From: Litorivita sp040371945
Lineage (GTDB): Bacteria > Pseudomonadota > Alphaproteobacteria > Rhodobacterales > Rhodobacteraceae
Length of the DNA: 64,000 bases
Direction: 5' to 3'
Assembly: GCF_040371945.1 (NCBI RefSeq)
Contig: NZ_BAABWS010000001.1
Location: 1,674,001 to 1,738,000, forward strand
The position numbers and the translations under genes were made by a program. The notes beneath the pieces were generated by a model. It was given only the letters and a program-made list of their open reading frames with translations. It searched no databases and was not told where the DNA came from. Positions 1 to 8,288 of the stretch are shown piece by piece; positions within the stretch are counted from its first letter, which is position 1; each line of letters opens with the position of its first letter.

Positions 1-611
1 ATGCCGCGGCTTTCCAATTCGCGTTGCAGCAAATACCCCGCCGCCGCATCCAATTGGCGCTCCATCAGCGTCGGCATCAGGTGCAAAACCGTCACCTCCA
101 TGCCCTGCGCCTTCAACCCCGCAGCAGCCTCTAGCCCCAGCAATCCGCCGCCAATCACCACCGCGCGCCCGCCTTTGGCGCAGGCGCCCAGCATCCCGTC
201 CACGTCGTCCAAATCGCGGTAGGCCAGCACGCCTTGCAGATCATGACCAGGCACGGGGATGATAAAGGGTGACGATCCCGTCGCGATCACCAGCTTGTCA
301 TAAGGCGCAGAAATCCCGCCCACGGAAGTCACGATCTTGGCCGTGCGGTCGATCTTCGCGACCTTCGCGCCGCGATGGAGCGTGATGCCGTGATCTGCAT
401 ACCAAGCGTCATCATGGATCACGATATCTTCAAAACTCTTCTCGCCCGAAAGCACCGGCGAGAGCATGATCCGGTCATAGTTCACGCGCGGCTCGGCATT
501 AAAAATCGTGACGTCATAGGCATCGGGGGCGAGGGCAAACAGCTCTTCGAGCATCCGGCCAGGGGCCATACCATTGCCGACAATCACAAGGCGTTGTTTC
601 TCTTGGGTCAT
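1..611 (-). CDS. nirB: Nitrite reductase [NAD(P)H] large subunit, N-terminal part (cut by window edge)
   Basis: The reverse strand reads from an ATG at 609-611 without a stop to base 1, giving about 203 residues of a longer protein. The N-terminus starts MTQEKQRLVIVGNGMAPGR, an FAD-binding Rossmann motif, and a second dinucleotide-binding motif VVIGGGLLGLEAAAGL lies near residue 150. The segments YDRIMLSPVL and YDKLVIATGS are typical of the pyridine-nucleotide-disulfide oxidoreductase half of assimilatory nitrite reductase. Known role: six-electron reduction of nitrite to ammonium in the cytoplasm, using FAD, siroheme and a 4Fe-4S cluster. The siroheme half and any nirD lie outside the window, so a related FAD-dependent oxidoreductase cannot be fully excluded. 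Confidence 0.85.
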   Translation of the reverse strand, partial: MTQEKQRLVIVGNGMAPGRMLEELFALAPDAYDVTIFNAEPRVNYDRIMLSPVLSGEKSFEDIVIHDDAWYADHGITLHRGAKVAKIDRTAKIVTSVGGISAPYDKLVIATGSSPFIIPVPGHDLQGVLAYRDLDDVDGMLGACAKGGRAVVIGGGLLGLEAAAGLKAQGMEVTVLHLMPTLMERQLDAAAGYLLQRELESRG

Positions 612-1048
612 TATCTGTCTCCGGTGGGACGGGCGCGCAGCCGGACCTCTCCGGCGCCGCAGCGAAATCAGAAGGAGACACGAATGGGGCGCAAAATCAG
701 GCGCGACGAACGGTCTCCCGAACCGCGAAAGCGGTCAGCGAAATCGCAGCGCCGTTGCTGCAAAGCCCATCTAGAGCAAGTGTTGGAAATATGCCGCGCC
801 ATTGCCGCATTCGAGCCTTTTGGCATCTGCCAATCAGGCTTGTTGACTTCAGCCTTACCAAGCCCGCGCCGTATCGCAACATCTTTGTTGCACTGCAGCA
901 TAAGGAAAAGCGTGGGCGCAGGCCTGTGACTAATATTTAGGCGCAGATGCGGGCAAGATGGCCGAAATCGCCTCTGGGGTAGGCGGCGGCGCAGGCCAGA
1001 GAGGCGCACAAAACCCCTTCCAAACAGGCGATTCTCTGGCAGTGATCT
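612..1048. other. Intergenic region upstream of nirB
   Basis: This 437-base stretch holds no convincing gene. It is the upstream region of nirB and probably carries its promoter. A palindrome TTGGCA-TC-TGCCAA lies at 820-833, about 210 bases from the nirB start, and could be an operator. A forward reading frame from an ATG at 684 to 929 (81 residues) has a good AGGAGA ribosome-binding site, but its product is very basic, cysteine-rich and unlike any family I know, so it is not called as a gene. Confidence 0.5.
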
Positions 1049-1417
1049 CTAATGCTCGGTCGCGGATCCACCGCGCGGCGTATCCTCGAAAAACGGGGTC
1101 ATCTGTGCCACGATGACCGAGTTTTCCTCCAAAGCGCGACCCATCAGGGCGCGCTCTTCGTCAGAGATGTCATGCCCCTCTGCGAGCCGCTCATCGAGCG
1201 TGCCGTATCCGGTCACGTCGAGCGGCGCGGTATCGGCCTGTTTGAGGATCGCAACCGTTTCGCGCACGGCCTCCGCCTCGTCGATGCCCGACGCATAGAT
1301 CATCAACGCCGCGCCCGCCGCGCCCTTGGGCAACCCATCGCCCTCCTTGCGGCCAATTTCGACCAGCAAAGTGTAAACCTGTTGGCGATTGCGCTTTTTG
1401 GGTTTTTCGTCGACCAT
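1049..1417 (-). CDS. Conserved hypothetical protein, 122 residues
   Basis: I do not recognise a family. The start is the ATG at 1415-1417, preceded by GGAGGATCC; an in-frame reading continues upstream but would run into the divergent rhodanese gene. The product begins with a lysine- and arginine-rich segment (MVDEKPKKRNRQQ), then a small-residue helix (LPKGAAGAALMIYASG) and an acidic C-terminal half. No signal peptide or membrane segment is seen, so a cytoplasmic protein is likely. It is divergent from the rhodanese gene, with 66 bases between the two starts. Confidence 0.7.
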   Translation of the reverse strand: MVDEKPKKRNRQQVYTLLVEIGRKEGDGLPKGAAGAALMIYASGIDEAEAVRETVAILKQADTAPLDVTGYGTLDERLAEGHDISDEERALMGRALEENSVIVAQMTPFFEDTPRGGSATEH

Positions 1418-1483
1418 ATCGGGATCCTCCGCTTGCCGCTTGGTGCGCGAGCGAGGCCGCGAAGTCAAGGAGGGGCGGGCGCA

Positions 1484-1885
1484 GTGAAACGGATCAAGGA
1501 TATGGTGGCCGAGGCCAACGCCCTCGTCACCCACGCCCCCGCCGCCGAGGTGATGGCGAGGCACGGGGCGGATGGCGTGACCTTTGTCGATCTGCGCGAT
1601 CCGCGCGAATTGGACCGCGAAGGCATGATCCCGGGCGCATTTCATTGCCCGCGCGGGATGCTCGAATTCTGGATCGACCCCGAAAGCCCCTACGCCAAAC
1701 CGCAATTCCAAAGCGGCGATCATTTTGTGTTCTACTGCGCCTCGGGCTGGCGCTCCGCCCTGTCCGCGCGCGCGGCCCAAGAGATGGGATTGACCAACGT
1801 CAGCCACATCAGCGACGGGTTTTCCGGATGGAAAGCAGCGGGCGGCGCGGTGGGCAAGAGGCCGGTGAAAAAGACCAATACCTGA
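1484..1885 (+). CDS. Rhodanese-like sulfurtransferase domain protein
   Basis: A 133-residue single-domain rhodanese. The GTG at 1484 is chosen because AGGAGG sits about ten bases upstream; an ATG six codons later is the alternative. The domain shows VDLRDPREL near residue 35, CPRGMLEFWID near 55, and the active-site loop CASGWRS with the catalytic Cys at residue 85. Family knowledge: such proteins carry a persulfide on this Cys and pass sulfur to acceptors, but the acceptor here is unknown. The stop codon overlaps the start of the following kinase gene by one base, so the two are probably translationally coupled. Confidence 0.88.
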   Translation: MKRIKDMVAEANALVTHAPAAEVMARHGADGVTFVDLRDPRELDREGMIPGAFHCPRGMLEFWIDPESPYAKPQFQSGDHFVFYCASGWRSALSARAAQEMGLTNVSHISDGFSGWKAAGGAVGKRPVKKTNT

Positions 1886-2394
1886 TGCAGCGTGTCATGA
1901 TTATCGGGCAACCCGGGGCGGGCAAATCCACCCTCGCGCGCCGGCTCGGAGCGGCTCTAGACCTGCCCGTCGTGCATATCGATCAGTTCCACTGGAAAGA
2001 GGGCTGGATCGAGCGCGACGCCGAAGAACGCGACAAGCTCTGCCGTGAGGCTCACGCGCAAGATGCTTGGATCATCGAAGGGGGAAATTCGCCAACTTGG
2101 CGCGAACGGATCGCGCGTTGTGACACCTTGATATGGATCGATATTCCGGTTTGGGCGCGGCTTTGGCGGATTTGTAAACGCACGATACGTCACAAAGGTC
2201 GAAGCCGCGCTGACATGCCCGCCAATTGCCCCGAAAGCTTCGACATGTCATTTTTGAAATGGGTATGGACCTCCCGCAAACAGTATTTCGAGATGATGCA
2301 GACGGCTCACGAGAACGTTCCGCGCGACAAAACACGCCACAGGTTTCGTAGTCTGCGTGCGGTGAATGCCTTCATCAAGTCACAGGGCGGTTAA
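1885..2394 (+). CDS. P-loop nucleoside/nucleotide kinase-like ATPase
   Basis: A 169-residue protein that starts at an ATG overlapping the rhodanese stop (TGATG). The Walker A motif GQPGAGKST is at residues 8-16, directly after the first strand (MQRVMIIG), as in adenylate-kinase-like proteins. HIDQFHWKEGW and the later IWIDIPVWARLWR are characteristic of the small AAA/FlaR-like group often labelled DNA topology modulation protein. The real substrate is not known. It ends upstream of a strong hairpin and converges on dapD. Confidence 0.75.
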   Translation: MQRVMIIGQPGAGKSTLARRLGAALDLPVVHIDQFHWKEGWIERDAEERDKLCREAHAQDAWIIEGGNSPTWRERIARCDTLIWIDIPVWARLWRICKRTIRHKGRSRADMPANCPESFDMSFLKWVWTSRKQYFEMMQTAHENVPRDKTRHRFRSLRAVNAFIKSQGG

Positions 2395-2406
2395 GGCGCA
2401 AACGCA

Positions 2407-2436
2407 AAACGCCCCTCGCTGATGCGAAGGGCGTTT
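2407..2436. terminator. Bidirectional terminator between the P-loop kinase and dapD
   Basis: Thirteen-base arms (2407-2419 and 2424-2436) pair with one mismatch around a TGAT loop. The arms begin with AAA and end with TTT, so the hairpin can work in both directions between the convergent genes. Confidence 0.8.
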
Positions 2437-2462
2437 CAAACAGCTCTACCACAGAGAAAAAA

Positions 2463-3290
2463 TCAATCGCGCAGCAGCTCGTTGATCGAGGTTTTCGAGC
2501 GGGTCTTGGCGTCCACGCGCTTTACGATCACGGCGCAGTAAAGGTGCACGCCGTTTTTCGACGGCATCGATCCGGCCACAACGACCGATCCGGCGGGCAC
2601 TTCGCCGTAGAACACTTCGCCGGTTTCGCGGTCGAGGATTTTGGTCGACTGGCCGATAAACACGCCCATGCCCAAGACCGACCCCTCGCGCACGATGCAA
2701 CCTTCGACCACCTCGGAGCGCGCGCCGATAAAGCAGTTGTCCTCGATGATGGTCGGACCTGCCTGCATTGGCTCCAGCACGCCGCCAATGCCAACGCCGC
2801 CCGACAGGTGCACGTTCTTGCCGATCTGGGCACAGGAGCCGACAGTGGCCCAAGTGTCGACCATCGTGCCTTCGTCAACATAGGCGCCGAGGTTCACAAA
2901 AGACGGCATGAGCACCACACCCGGCGCGATAAAGGCCGATTTGCGCACAACGCAATTGGGAACGGCGCGGAACCCTGCGGTCTTCCATTCGGCCTCGCCC
3001 CAACCTTTGAATTTGCTGTCGACCTTATCCCACCAGCCGGAGCCTTGCGGGCCGCCCGATTGCTCTTCCATATCCTTGATGCGAAAGCCGAGCAGAACGG
3101 CCTTTTTGGCCCATTGGTTCACATGCCATGCGCCATCGGATTGCTTCTCCGCAACCCGCAGCTTGCCGCTGTCGAGCGCGGCCAGTGTCTCTTCGATCGC
3201 CTCGCGGGTCTCGCCCGTGGTGGCGGATGTGATCGTGTCGCGCGCGTCCCACGCGGCTTCGATGGCAGTTTCCAATTGTGCGTTGGACAT
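2463..3290 (-). CDS. dapD: 2,3,4,5-tetrahydropyridine-2,6-dicarboxylate N-succinyltransferase
   Basis: A 275-residue protein, the usual DapD length. The ATG at 3288-3290 gives the typical N-terminus MSNAQLETAIEAAWD; the reading frame is open further upstream but that extension has no family character. The N-terminal helical domain is followed by a left-handed beta-helix of hexapeptide repeats from about residue 105, including CVVRKSAFIAPGVVLMPSFV and NCFIGARSEVVEGC. Known role: succinylation of tetrahydrodipicolinate in the succinylase branch of lysine and diaminopimelate synthesis. It is transcribed away from the LOG-like gene and ends at a terminator. Confidence 0.96.
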   Translation of the reverse strand: MSNAQLETAIEAAWDARDTITSATTGETREAIEETLAALDSGKLRVAEKQSDGAWHVNQWAKKAVLLGFRIKDMEEQSGGPQGSGWWDKVDSKFKGWGEAEWKTAGFRAVPNCVVRKSAFIAPGVVLMPSFVNLGAYVDEGTMVDTWATVGSCAQIGKNVHLSGGVGIGGVLEPMQAGPTIIEDNCFIGARSEVVEGCIVREGSVLGMGVFIGQSTKILDRETGEVFYGEVPAGSVVVAGSMPSKNGVHLYCAVIVKRVDAKTRSKTSINELLRD

Positions 3291-3456
3291 GGGGCGTCTC
3301 CGTTTCATCTCGATTTCATTCGCAACGGCTATAGAGCCAAGCGCCAAGAGGCGCAATTCCTCAACCGCATTGGCGTCTGGCAAAGCTGCCTCGGACGCGA
3401 TACCTCTTGGGGCAACATAGACAGCAAAACGGCCCAAACCGCCGAAGAGAGAGCAG

Positions 3457-4305
3457 ATGACCGACGATACCCGACATAGCGCCTTTCGCGATGCCCACAC
3501 CGATATTTCCACCGCGCGCGAAGTGCCCGACACGCCCCAGACCCGCGCGCCCTCCTACCGGCTTGCCTTTGCCGATGACGACTTCTTGTGCCGCGATGAA
3601 TTGCGCCCTGTGCGGCTGCAACTGGAACTTTTGAAACCGCAATTGGCCCTCGACGAAGCCGAGATCGACAGCACCATCGTCCTGTTCGGCGGGGCGCGCA
3701 TACCGGCGCCCGAAAACAAGGGCGCGGCGAAAACCGAAACCTTGGGCAAGCTGTCGGCCTTTTACACCGAGGCGCGGCGCTTCGCGCAGATGATGACCGA
3801 ACGCTCCAACGCCACCGGCGGGCGCGAACATGTCATCGCCACCGGCGGCGGTCCGGGTGTGATGGAGGCCGGCAACCGCGGCGCCATCGATGCGGGCGGG
3901 CATTCCATCGGCCTCAATATCGTGCTGCCGCACGAGCAGGCGCCGAATGAATATGTCACCCCCGGATTGTGCTTTAACTTCCACTATTTCGCCATTCGCA
4001 AGATGCATTTCTTGATGCGTGCCGAGGCGGTTTGCGTCTTTCCGGGGGGCTTTGGCACCCTCGACGAGATGTTCGAAGCGCTGACCCTGATCCAGACCGG
4101 CCGCATGAAACGTGTGCCGTTTTTGCTCTTTGGCCGCAGCTTTTGGGAGGGCATCATCAATTGGGAAGCCTTGGCCGAGGCAGGCACCATCGCGCGCGAC
4201 GATCTGGCGCTGTTTCGCTTTGTCGAAACCGCCGAAGAGGCCATGGATGCGATCGACAACTGGGAAGGCAAAGGCGAAAAACGCGGCGAAATCCCCGGTC
4301 GGTAA
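3457..4305 (+). CDS. TIGR00730-type Rossmann-fold protein (LOG/PpnN-like nucleotide hydrolase)
   Basis: A 282-residue protein of the lysine-decarboxylase-like/LOG family. The two family signatures are present: GGGPGVMEAGNRGA near residue 130 and PGGFGTLDEMFE near residue 195. Members hydrolyse nucleoside monophosphates to base and ribose 5-phosphate; older annotations call them lysine decarboxylases without good reason. The roughly 70-residue N-terminal extension before the core is typical of the longer bacterial subgroup. The substrate is inferred only from the family. It is divergent from dapD and convergent with rlmN. Confidence 0.88.
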   Translation: MTDDTRHSAFRDAHTDISTAREVPDTPQTRAPSYRLAFADDDFLCRDELRPVRLQLELLKPQLALDEAEIDSTIVLFGGARIPAPENKGAAKTETLGKLSAFYTEARRFAQMMTERSNATGGREHVIATGGGPGVMEAGNRGAIDAGGHSIGLNIVLPHEQAPNEYVTPGLCFNFHYFAIRKMHFLMRAEAVCVFPGGFGTLDEMFEALTLIQTGRMKRVPFLLFGRSFWEGIINWEALAEAGTIARDDLALFRFVETAEEAMDAIDNWEGKGEKRGEIPGR

Positions 4306-4315
4306 ACCGCGCGAT

Positions 4316-4345
4316 CGGGCCGAAACAGAGACTGTTTTCGGCCCG
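4316..4345. terminator. Hairpin terminator between LOG-like gene and rlmN
   Basis: CGGGCCGAAACAG (4316-4328) pairs with CTGTTTTCGGCCCG (4332-4345) with one bulged T and an AGA loop. The stem lies between two convergent genes. There is no long T-run, so its strength is uncertain. Confidence 0.65.
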
Positions 4346-4352
4346 CAGCCGC

Positions 4353-5534
4353 CTATAGCCCCGCGTCGGCTTCGATCTGTTTGCGGCTCTTGCGCGCCCG
4401 CTCGGTGGCCGATTTCAACTGCCCGCAGGCGGCCATGATATCTTCGCCGCGCGGGCGGCGCACGGGGCTCGAATACCCCGCCTTATGAACGATATCGGCA
4501 AAGGCGCGGATGCGGTTGTTCGAGCTGCGCTTATAGGGCGCTCCAGGCCATTCGTTGAAGGGAATGAGGTTGATCTTGGCCGGAATACCTTCGATCAGCT
4601 TGACCAAACGGCGCGCGTCCTCATCGCTGTCGTTCACCCCGTCGAGCATCACATATTCAAAGGTGATCCGCTCGGAATTAGACACTTTGGGATAGGCGCG
4701 CAGCGCCTCCAGAAGCGTTTCGATATTCCAGCGTTTGTTAATCGGCACCAACGTGTCGCGCACCTCGTCGGTGGTGGCATGAAAGGACACCGCCAAGAGG
4801 CACCCGATTTCTTGCGCCGTGCGGGCAATTTCGGGCACCACGCCGGAGGTGGACAAGGTGATGCGCCGCCGCGACAGGCAAATGCCCTCGGGATCCATCA
4901 CGATATTCATCGCGTCGCGCACATTCTCGAAATTATACAATGGCTCGCCCATGCCCATCAAAACGATGTTGGACAAAAGGCGCTTTTCCTCTTCGACATT
5001 GCGCGTGCCCGGTTCGGGCCATTCATTCAAATCATCGCGCGCCATCATCACCTGACCGACGATCTCGCCTGCGGTCAGGTTCCGCACCAGTTTTTGCGTG
5101 CCCGTATGACAGAAGGAACAGGTCAAAGTGCAGCCGACTTGGCTCGACACACATAGGGTGCCGCGATCTTCCTCGGGGATATAGACCACTTCGACTTCAT
5201 GACCGCCCGCGATCCGCACCAGATATTTGCGCGTCCCGTCGTCAGAAACCTGTTTCGACACCACTTCGGGGATCTCGATCACAAAGCGCTCGGCCAGATC
5301 GGCGCGCAGAGCCTTGGACAGGTTGGTCATCGCCGCAAAATCACGCACGCCCCATTGGTAAATCCATTGCCAGATTTGCCCGACCCGCATCTTGGCCTGC
5401 TTTTCCACCACGCCCGCCTCGATCAAGGCCGCGCGCATCGCATCGCGGGTCATACCGACAAGGTTCACCGGACCCTCGGGCAATTTGCGCGGGATCGTAT
5501 GAACGTCTTGAGTGATCGGAGCCGTGGCCGTCAT
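4353..5534 (-). CDS. rlmN: 23S rRNA (adenine2503-C2)-methyltransferase / tRNA A37 methyltransferase
   Basis: A 393-residue radical SAM enzyme. The cluster-binding CxxxCxxC is visible as CTLTCSFC with Cys 135, 139 and 142, followed by HTGTQKLVRNLT. MGMGEPLYN and the C-terminal IMAACGQL, with the methyl-carrying Cys, are also typical. RlmN methylates C2 of A2503 in 23S rRNA and A37 of some tRNAs through a protein-bound methyl intermediate. The start ATG is supported by a normal N-terminus. Upstream lies the IalB-like gene on the same strand, separated by 128 bases. Confidence 0.96.
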   Translation of the reverse strand: MTATAPITQDVHTIPRKLPEGPVNLVGMTRDAMRAALIEAGVVEKQAKMRVGQIWQWIYQWGVRDFAAMTNLSKALRADLAERFVIEIPEVVSKQVSDDGTRKYLVRIAGGHEVEVVYIPEEDRGTLCVSSQVGCTLTCSFCHTGTQKLVRNLTAGEIVGQVMMARDDLNEWPEPGTRNVEEEKRLLSNIVLMGMGEPLYNFENVRDAMNIVMDPEGICLSRRRITLSTSGVVPEIARTAQEIGCLLAVSFHATTDEVRDTLVPINKRWNIETLLEALRAYPKVSNSERITFEYVMLDGVNDSDEDARRLVKLIEGIPAKINLIPFNEWPGAPYKRSSNNRIRAFADIVHKAGYSSPVRRPRGEDIMAACGQLKSATERARKSRKQIEADAGL

Positions 5535-5662
5535 GGGTCTGTTCCTTTTGGGATTTCTGCGGCCTTACAGGATTCGCAAGGGTTTTGCCAAAGAAAACGC
5601 CCCGCCGCCCGTTTCAGTGGGGCCGCAGGGCGCGAAATGTGATCGGCCCTAAGGCCGCGCGC

Positions 5663-6199
5663 TTACTTGCAGCGCTTTTCGGCCTCTTCCAAGGCTGCGG
5701 TATAACCGGACAAGGAAAACTCGTCGCGGGTTTGCGTGCCGCGTCCCGAACGGCCGGTCAAAACCGCCGTTGCGCCGCGCTTCATCGCGGCGATGATCTT
5801 GCTATCGTCCGAAGAAGAGGCAGGCCACGCCCATTCGCCTTCGGTGAACAATTCAAACTGCGTCCCACCGATGTTCATGTTGACCGTTGATCCGCTGGCA
5901 AAGGGATAGCCGCCGGTGAATGTCACCTGCCCGTCCACGCCCGCACCCGGACGATAGAAGGTCATCAGCAAAATCTCGCTGCGCGTCACCGCAACAACGC
6001 GGCCGTCTTTGGTATTGACGGTTTCGGTCGGGGCCGAAACGGCCCAGCATTCTTTGGGGTTGGCGTCTTCGAAAACGCTCCATGCGGTCTTCGCCGCCAC
6101 TTGGTTTGTGCTTGCTTGTTGTGCCAAGGCGGGGCTTGCCGCCATCGCCGCAGCCAAAAACCCAACGCGCATCAAACCCGTTGCGATACGTGATACCAT
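5663..6199 (-). CDS. Invasion-associated locus B (IalB) family periplasmic protein
   Basis: A 178-residue secreted protein. The ATG at 6197-6199 gives a clear signal peptide (MVSRIATGLMRVGFLAAAMA, then SPALA before QQ). The mature part contains KECWAVSAPTE, a beta-rich core, and a C-terminal segment SGRGTQTRDEFSLSGYTAAL that matches the IalB family as I know it. IalB was named in Bartonella for host-cell entry, but homologues are widespread in free-living alphaproteobacteria and their role is unclear. No partner gene is adjacent. The reading frame is open far upstream but that portion lacks coding character. Confidence 0.8.
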   Translation of the reverse strand: MVSRIATGLMRVGFLAAAMAASPALAQQASTNQVAAKTAWSVFEDANPKECWAVSAPTETVNTKDGRVVAVTRSEILLMTFYRPGAGVDGQVTFTGGYPFASGSTVNMNIGGTQFELFTEGEWAWPASSSDDSKIIAAMKRGATAVLTGRSGRGTQTRDEFSLSGYTAALEEAEKRCK

Positions 6200-6374
6200 G
6201 TCTTGCAGCCTCCAGCTGTCTCTTACCTCAATGCCATTTGCACCCGGCCTTGAATTGGCTTTTTTGCGGGCGTCCTGACGATTTCTTCTCGACATTGCTA
6301 TATTAGACTGAAATCCGCCACATACGAAAGGCCAATTGGCGGATTTTCGCACAGATGTGAGCAGGAGCAGGATC

Positions 6375-7406
6375 ATGACAGCGTCCCACACCCCCGATAC
6401 ACCCGCACAAACCGGTGCGCCGGTTCCATTTGCCGAAATCTGGCGCGGTCCGTTTTTGGAAAGCGTGCATCTAGGGCATGGGGCGGTGTGTGACACCAAG
6501 GGCGAGATTGTTATGGCATGGGGCGATCCGCTTGCGGTGGTGTTGCCGCGCTCCTCGTCGAAGATGTTGCAAGGCTTGCCGCTCATTGAAAGCGGCGCCG
6601 CTGAGGCCGCCGGATTGACGCCCGCACATCTTGCGCTTGCCTGCGCCTCGCATCAAGGCGCCGCGATCCATACCAGCCGCGTTGCCGATTGGCTCGACCA
6701 TCTTGGCAAATCGGAAAGCGATCTGCGCTGCGGCGTGCAACCGGCTGCCGATACGGATGAGGCCGAACGGTTGATCCGCGCGGGCGAAAGCGCCTGCCAG
6801 CTCCACAACAACTGTTCGGGCAAACACGCAGGATTCTTGACCCTCAATGCCCATCTGGGCGGCGGATCCGAATATGTCGAAGCCGACCATCCGGTGCAAA
6901 AAGCCGCGCTTGAGGCCTTCGAAGACCTCACCGGCGCGGACAGCTACGGATATGCGATCGACGGCTGCTCGGCCCCCAATCATGCCACCACGGTCCACGG
7001 TATGGCCCGCGCCATGGGGTTTTTTGCAGGGGCAAAAACAGGCTCTAACACACGGCAAAACGCCGCTGCACGCCTGCGCGATGCAATATGCGCCTATCCC
7101 GAATTGGTTGCAGGCGAAGGTCGCGCCTGCACCGAGCTTATGCGCGCGATGGAGGGCCGCGTGGCGGTCAAAACCGGCGCCGAAGCCTACTACGTCGCCA
7201 TCATTCCCGATAAGGGTTTGGGTGTCGCGCTCAAGGTGGTCGACGGATCGACCCGCGGCGCCGAATGCGCCATTGCCGCGATCCTCGTCAAACTCGGCGT
7301 ATTGGAGGCAAACCACCCCGCCACGCTCAAGCGGATGAACGCTCCGATCCGAAACTGGCGCGGGATCGAAACGGGTATTTTGCGCCCTGCGGCGGCGCTG
7401 CTTTAG
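6375..7406 (+). CDS. L-asparaginase, Rhizobium-type (asparaginase II family)
   Basis: A 343-residue protein of the Pfam Asparaginase_II type, unrelated to the E. coli enzymes. The ATG at 6375 has GGAGCAGG upstream; an earlier in-frame TTG at 6336 is less likely. The serine-lysine pair is visible as Ser60-x-x-Lys63 in PRSSSK. The zinc-ligand motifs known from the Rhizobium etli enzyme are present in NNCSGKHAGFL and DGCSAPNHA. Expected reaction: asparagine to aspartate and ammonia in the cytoplasm. It stands alone between the divergent IalB gene and the FMN riboswitch. Confidence 0.88.
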   Translation: MTASHTPDTPAQTGAPVPFAEIWRGPFLESVHLGHGAVCDTKGEIVMAWGDPLAVVLPRSSSKMLQGLPLIESGAAEAAGLTPAHLALACASHQGAAIHTSRVADWLDHLGKSESDLRCGVQPAADTDEAERLIRAGESACQLHNNCSGKHAGFLTLNAHLGGGSEYVEADHPVQKAALEAFEDLTGADSYGYAIDGCSAPNHATTVHGMARAMGFFAGAKTGSNTRQNAAARLRDAICAYPELVAGEGRACTELMRAMEGRVAVKTGAEAYYVAIIPDKGLGVALKVVDGSTRGAECAIAAILVKLGVLEANHPATLKRMNAPIRNWRGIETGILRPAAALL

Positions 7407-7530
7407 GCCACAGATTTCGGGCAAATGTCGGACGGATGTCGGACCCGCGCACACCCGTTGTGCGCCCCGATCAGCAATCCGACCCCGCGTTCCTCTTGCC
7501 AAATCCGCCGCGTCTTGCCAGATTAATGCT

Positions 7531-7667
7531 GTTCTCAGGGCGGGGTGAAATTCCCCACCGGCGGTAAGCGCGCAAGCGTAAGCCCGCGAGCGCCTTCGCA
7601 GATGCGAAGGGTCAGCAGATCTGGTGCAACTCCAGAGCCGACGGTCATAGTCCGGATGGAAGAGAAC
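7531..7667 (+). promoter_or_regulatory. FMN riboswitch (RFN element)
   Basis: The conserved RFN core is easy to read: GGGTGAAATTCCCCACCGG, GCGGTAAGC, AGCCCGCGAGCG, GGTCAGCAGATCTGGTG, CTCCAGAGCCGACGGTCATA and GTCCGGATG in the usual order. The closing stem P1 is GTTCTC at 7531-7536 with GAGAAC at 7662-7667. It sits about 80 bases before the lumazine synthase start. The interval 7668-7748 can fold a stem containing GGCGC/GCGCC and may be the expression platform. Known effect: FMN binding lowers expression of riboflavin genes. Confidence 0.97.
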
Positions 7668-7748
7668 GACATTTGGCGCGCCTTTGCGGGCGCCTCAACG
7701 GTCGTCTTTCGCTCTGGGTGATGTGTAACGCTAAGAGAGGAAACGCAA

Positions 7749-8198
7749 ATGACACACACCCGCTACGCATTTATCAAAGCCAACTGGCATGCCGATATCG
7801 TCGATCAGGCCTTGGCCGGATTTGCCGAAGTGATCCCCATGGCGCAAATCGATGTCTTCGATGTGCCTGGCGCATTCGAGATGCCGCTTTTGGCGCGCGA
7901 TCTGGCCGATACCGGAAAATACGCTGCCGTGGCGGCCGCTGCATTGGTCGTGGATGGCGGGATTTATCGCCATGATTTCGTCGCCTCTGCCGTGGTCGAC
8001 GGCTTGATGCGCGCCTCGATGGACAGCGGCGTGCCCGTCCTGTCAGTCTCGCTCACCCCCCATCATTTTCAGGAAACCGAGCACCACAAAGCGATCTACA
8101 CCGCGCATTTCGTCGAGAAGGGTCGCGAGGCCGCGCGCGCCGCGTTGATGATCGGCGAGGCCCGCGCGAAAATCGCCGCGCCCAGCGCCGCAGCCTAA
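7749..8198 (+). CDS. ribH: 6,7-dimethyl-8-ribityllumazine synthase, RibH2 type
   Basis: A 149-residue lumazine synthase. The sequence AFIKANWHADIVDQA at the N-terminus, FDVPGAFEMPLLAR near residue 37, DGGIYRHDFVA near 75 and PVLSVSLTPHHFQE near 100 match the type II (RibH2) enzymes of Brucella and relatives rather than the usual RibH1. Reaction: condensation of 5-amino-6-ribitylamino-uracil with dihydroxybutanone phosphate, the next-to-last step in riboflavin synthesis. It is the only rib gene here and is under the FMN riboswitch. Start ATG has an AGAGAGG site upstream; a terminator follows. Confidence 0.93.
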   Translation: MTHTRYAFIKANWHADIVDQALAGFAEVIPMAQIDVFDVPGAFEMPLLARDLADTGKYAAVAAAALVVDGGIYRHDFVASAVVDGLMRASMDSGVPVLSVSLTPHHFQETEHHKAIYTAHFVEKGREAARAALMIGEARAKIAAPSAAA

Positions 8199-8209
8199 GA
8201 CCAAACCGG

Positions 8210-8247
8210 AAAACGCGCCCGCCTGTGTCAGGTAGGGCGCGTTTTAT
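8210..8247. terminator. Terminator after ribH
   Basis: AAAACGCGCCC (8210-8220) pairs with GGGCGCGTTTT (8235-8245) across a 14-base loop, followed by ATTG. It lies between convergent ribH and serB and reads as a terminator from both sides. Confidence 0.85.
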
Positions 8248-8288
8248 TGCGCGCTCAAACTGCCCGCCAAAACAGTCTCTATTTGGGC

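Noticed and set aside
684..929. An 81-residue forward frame with a good AGGAGA site upstream of nirB
   Set aside because: The product is highly basic, low in hydrophobic structure, and matches no family I know; the match of a ribosome-binding site alone is weak evidence.
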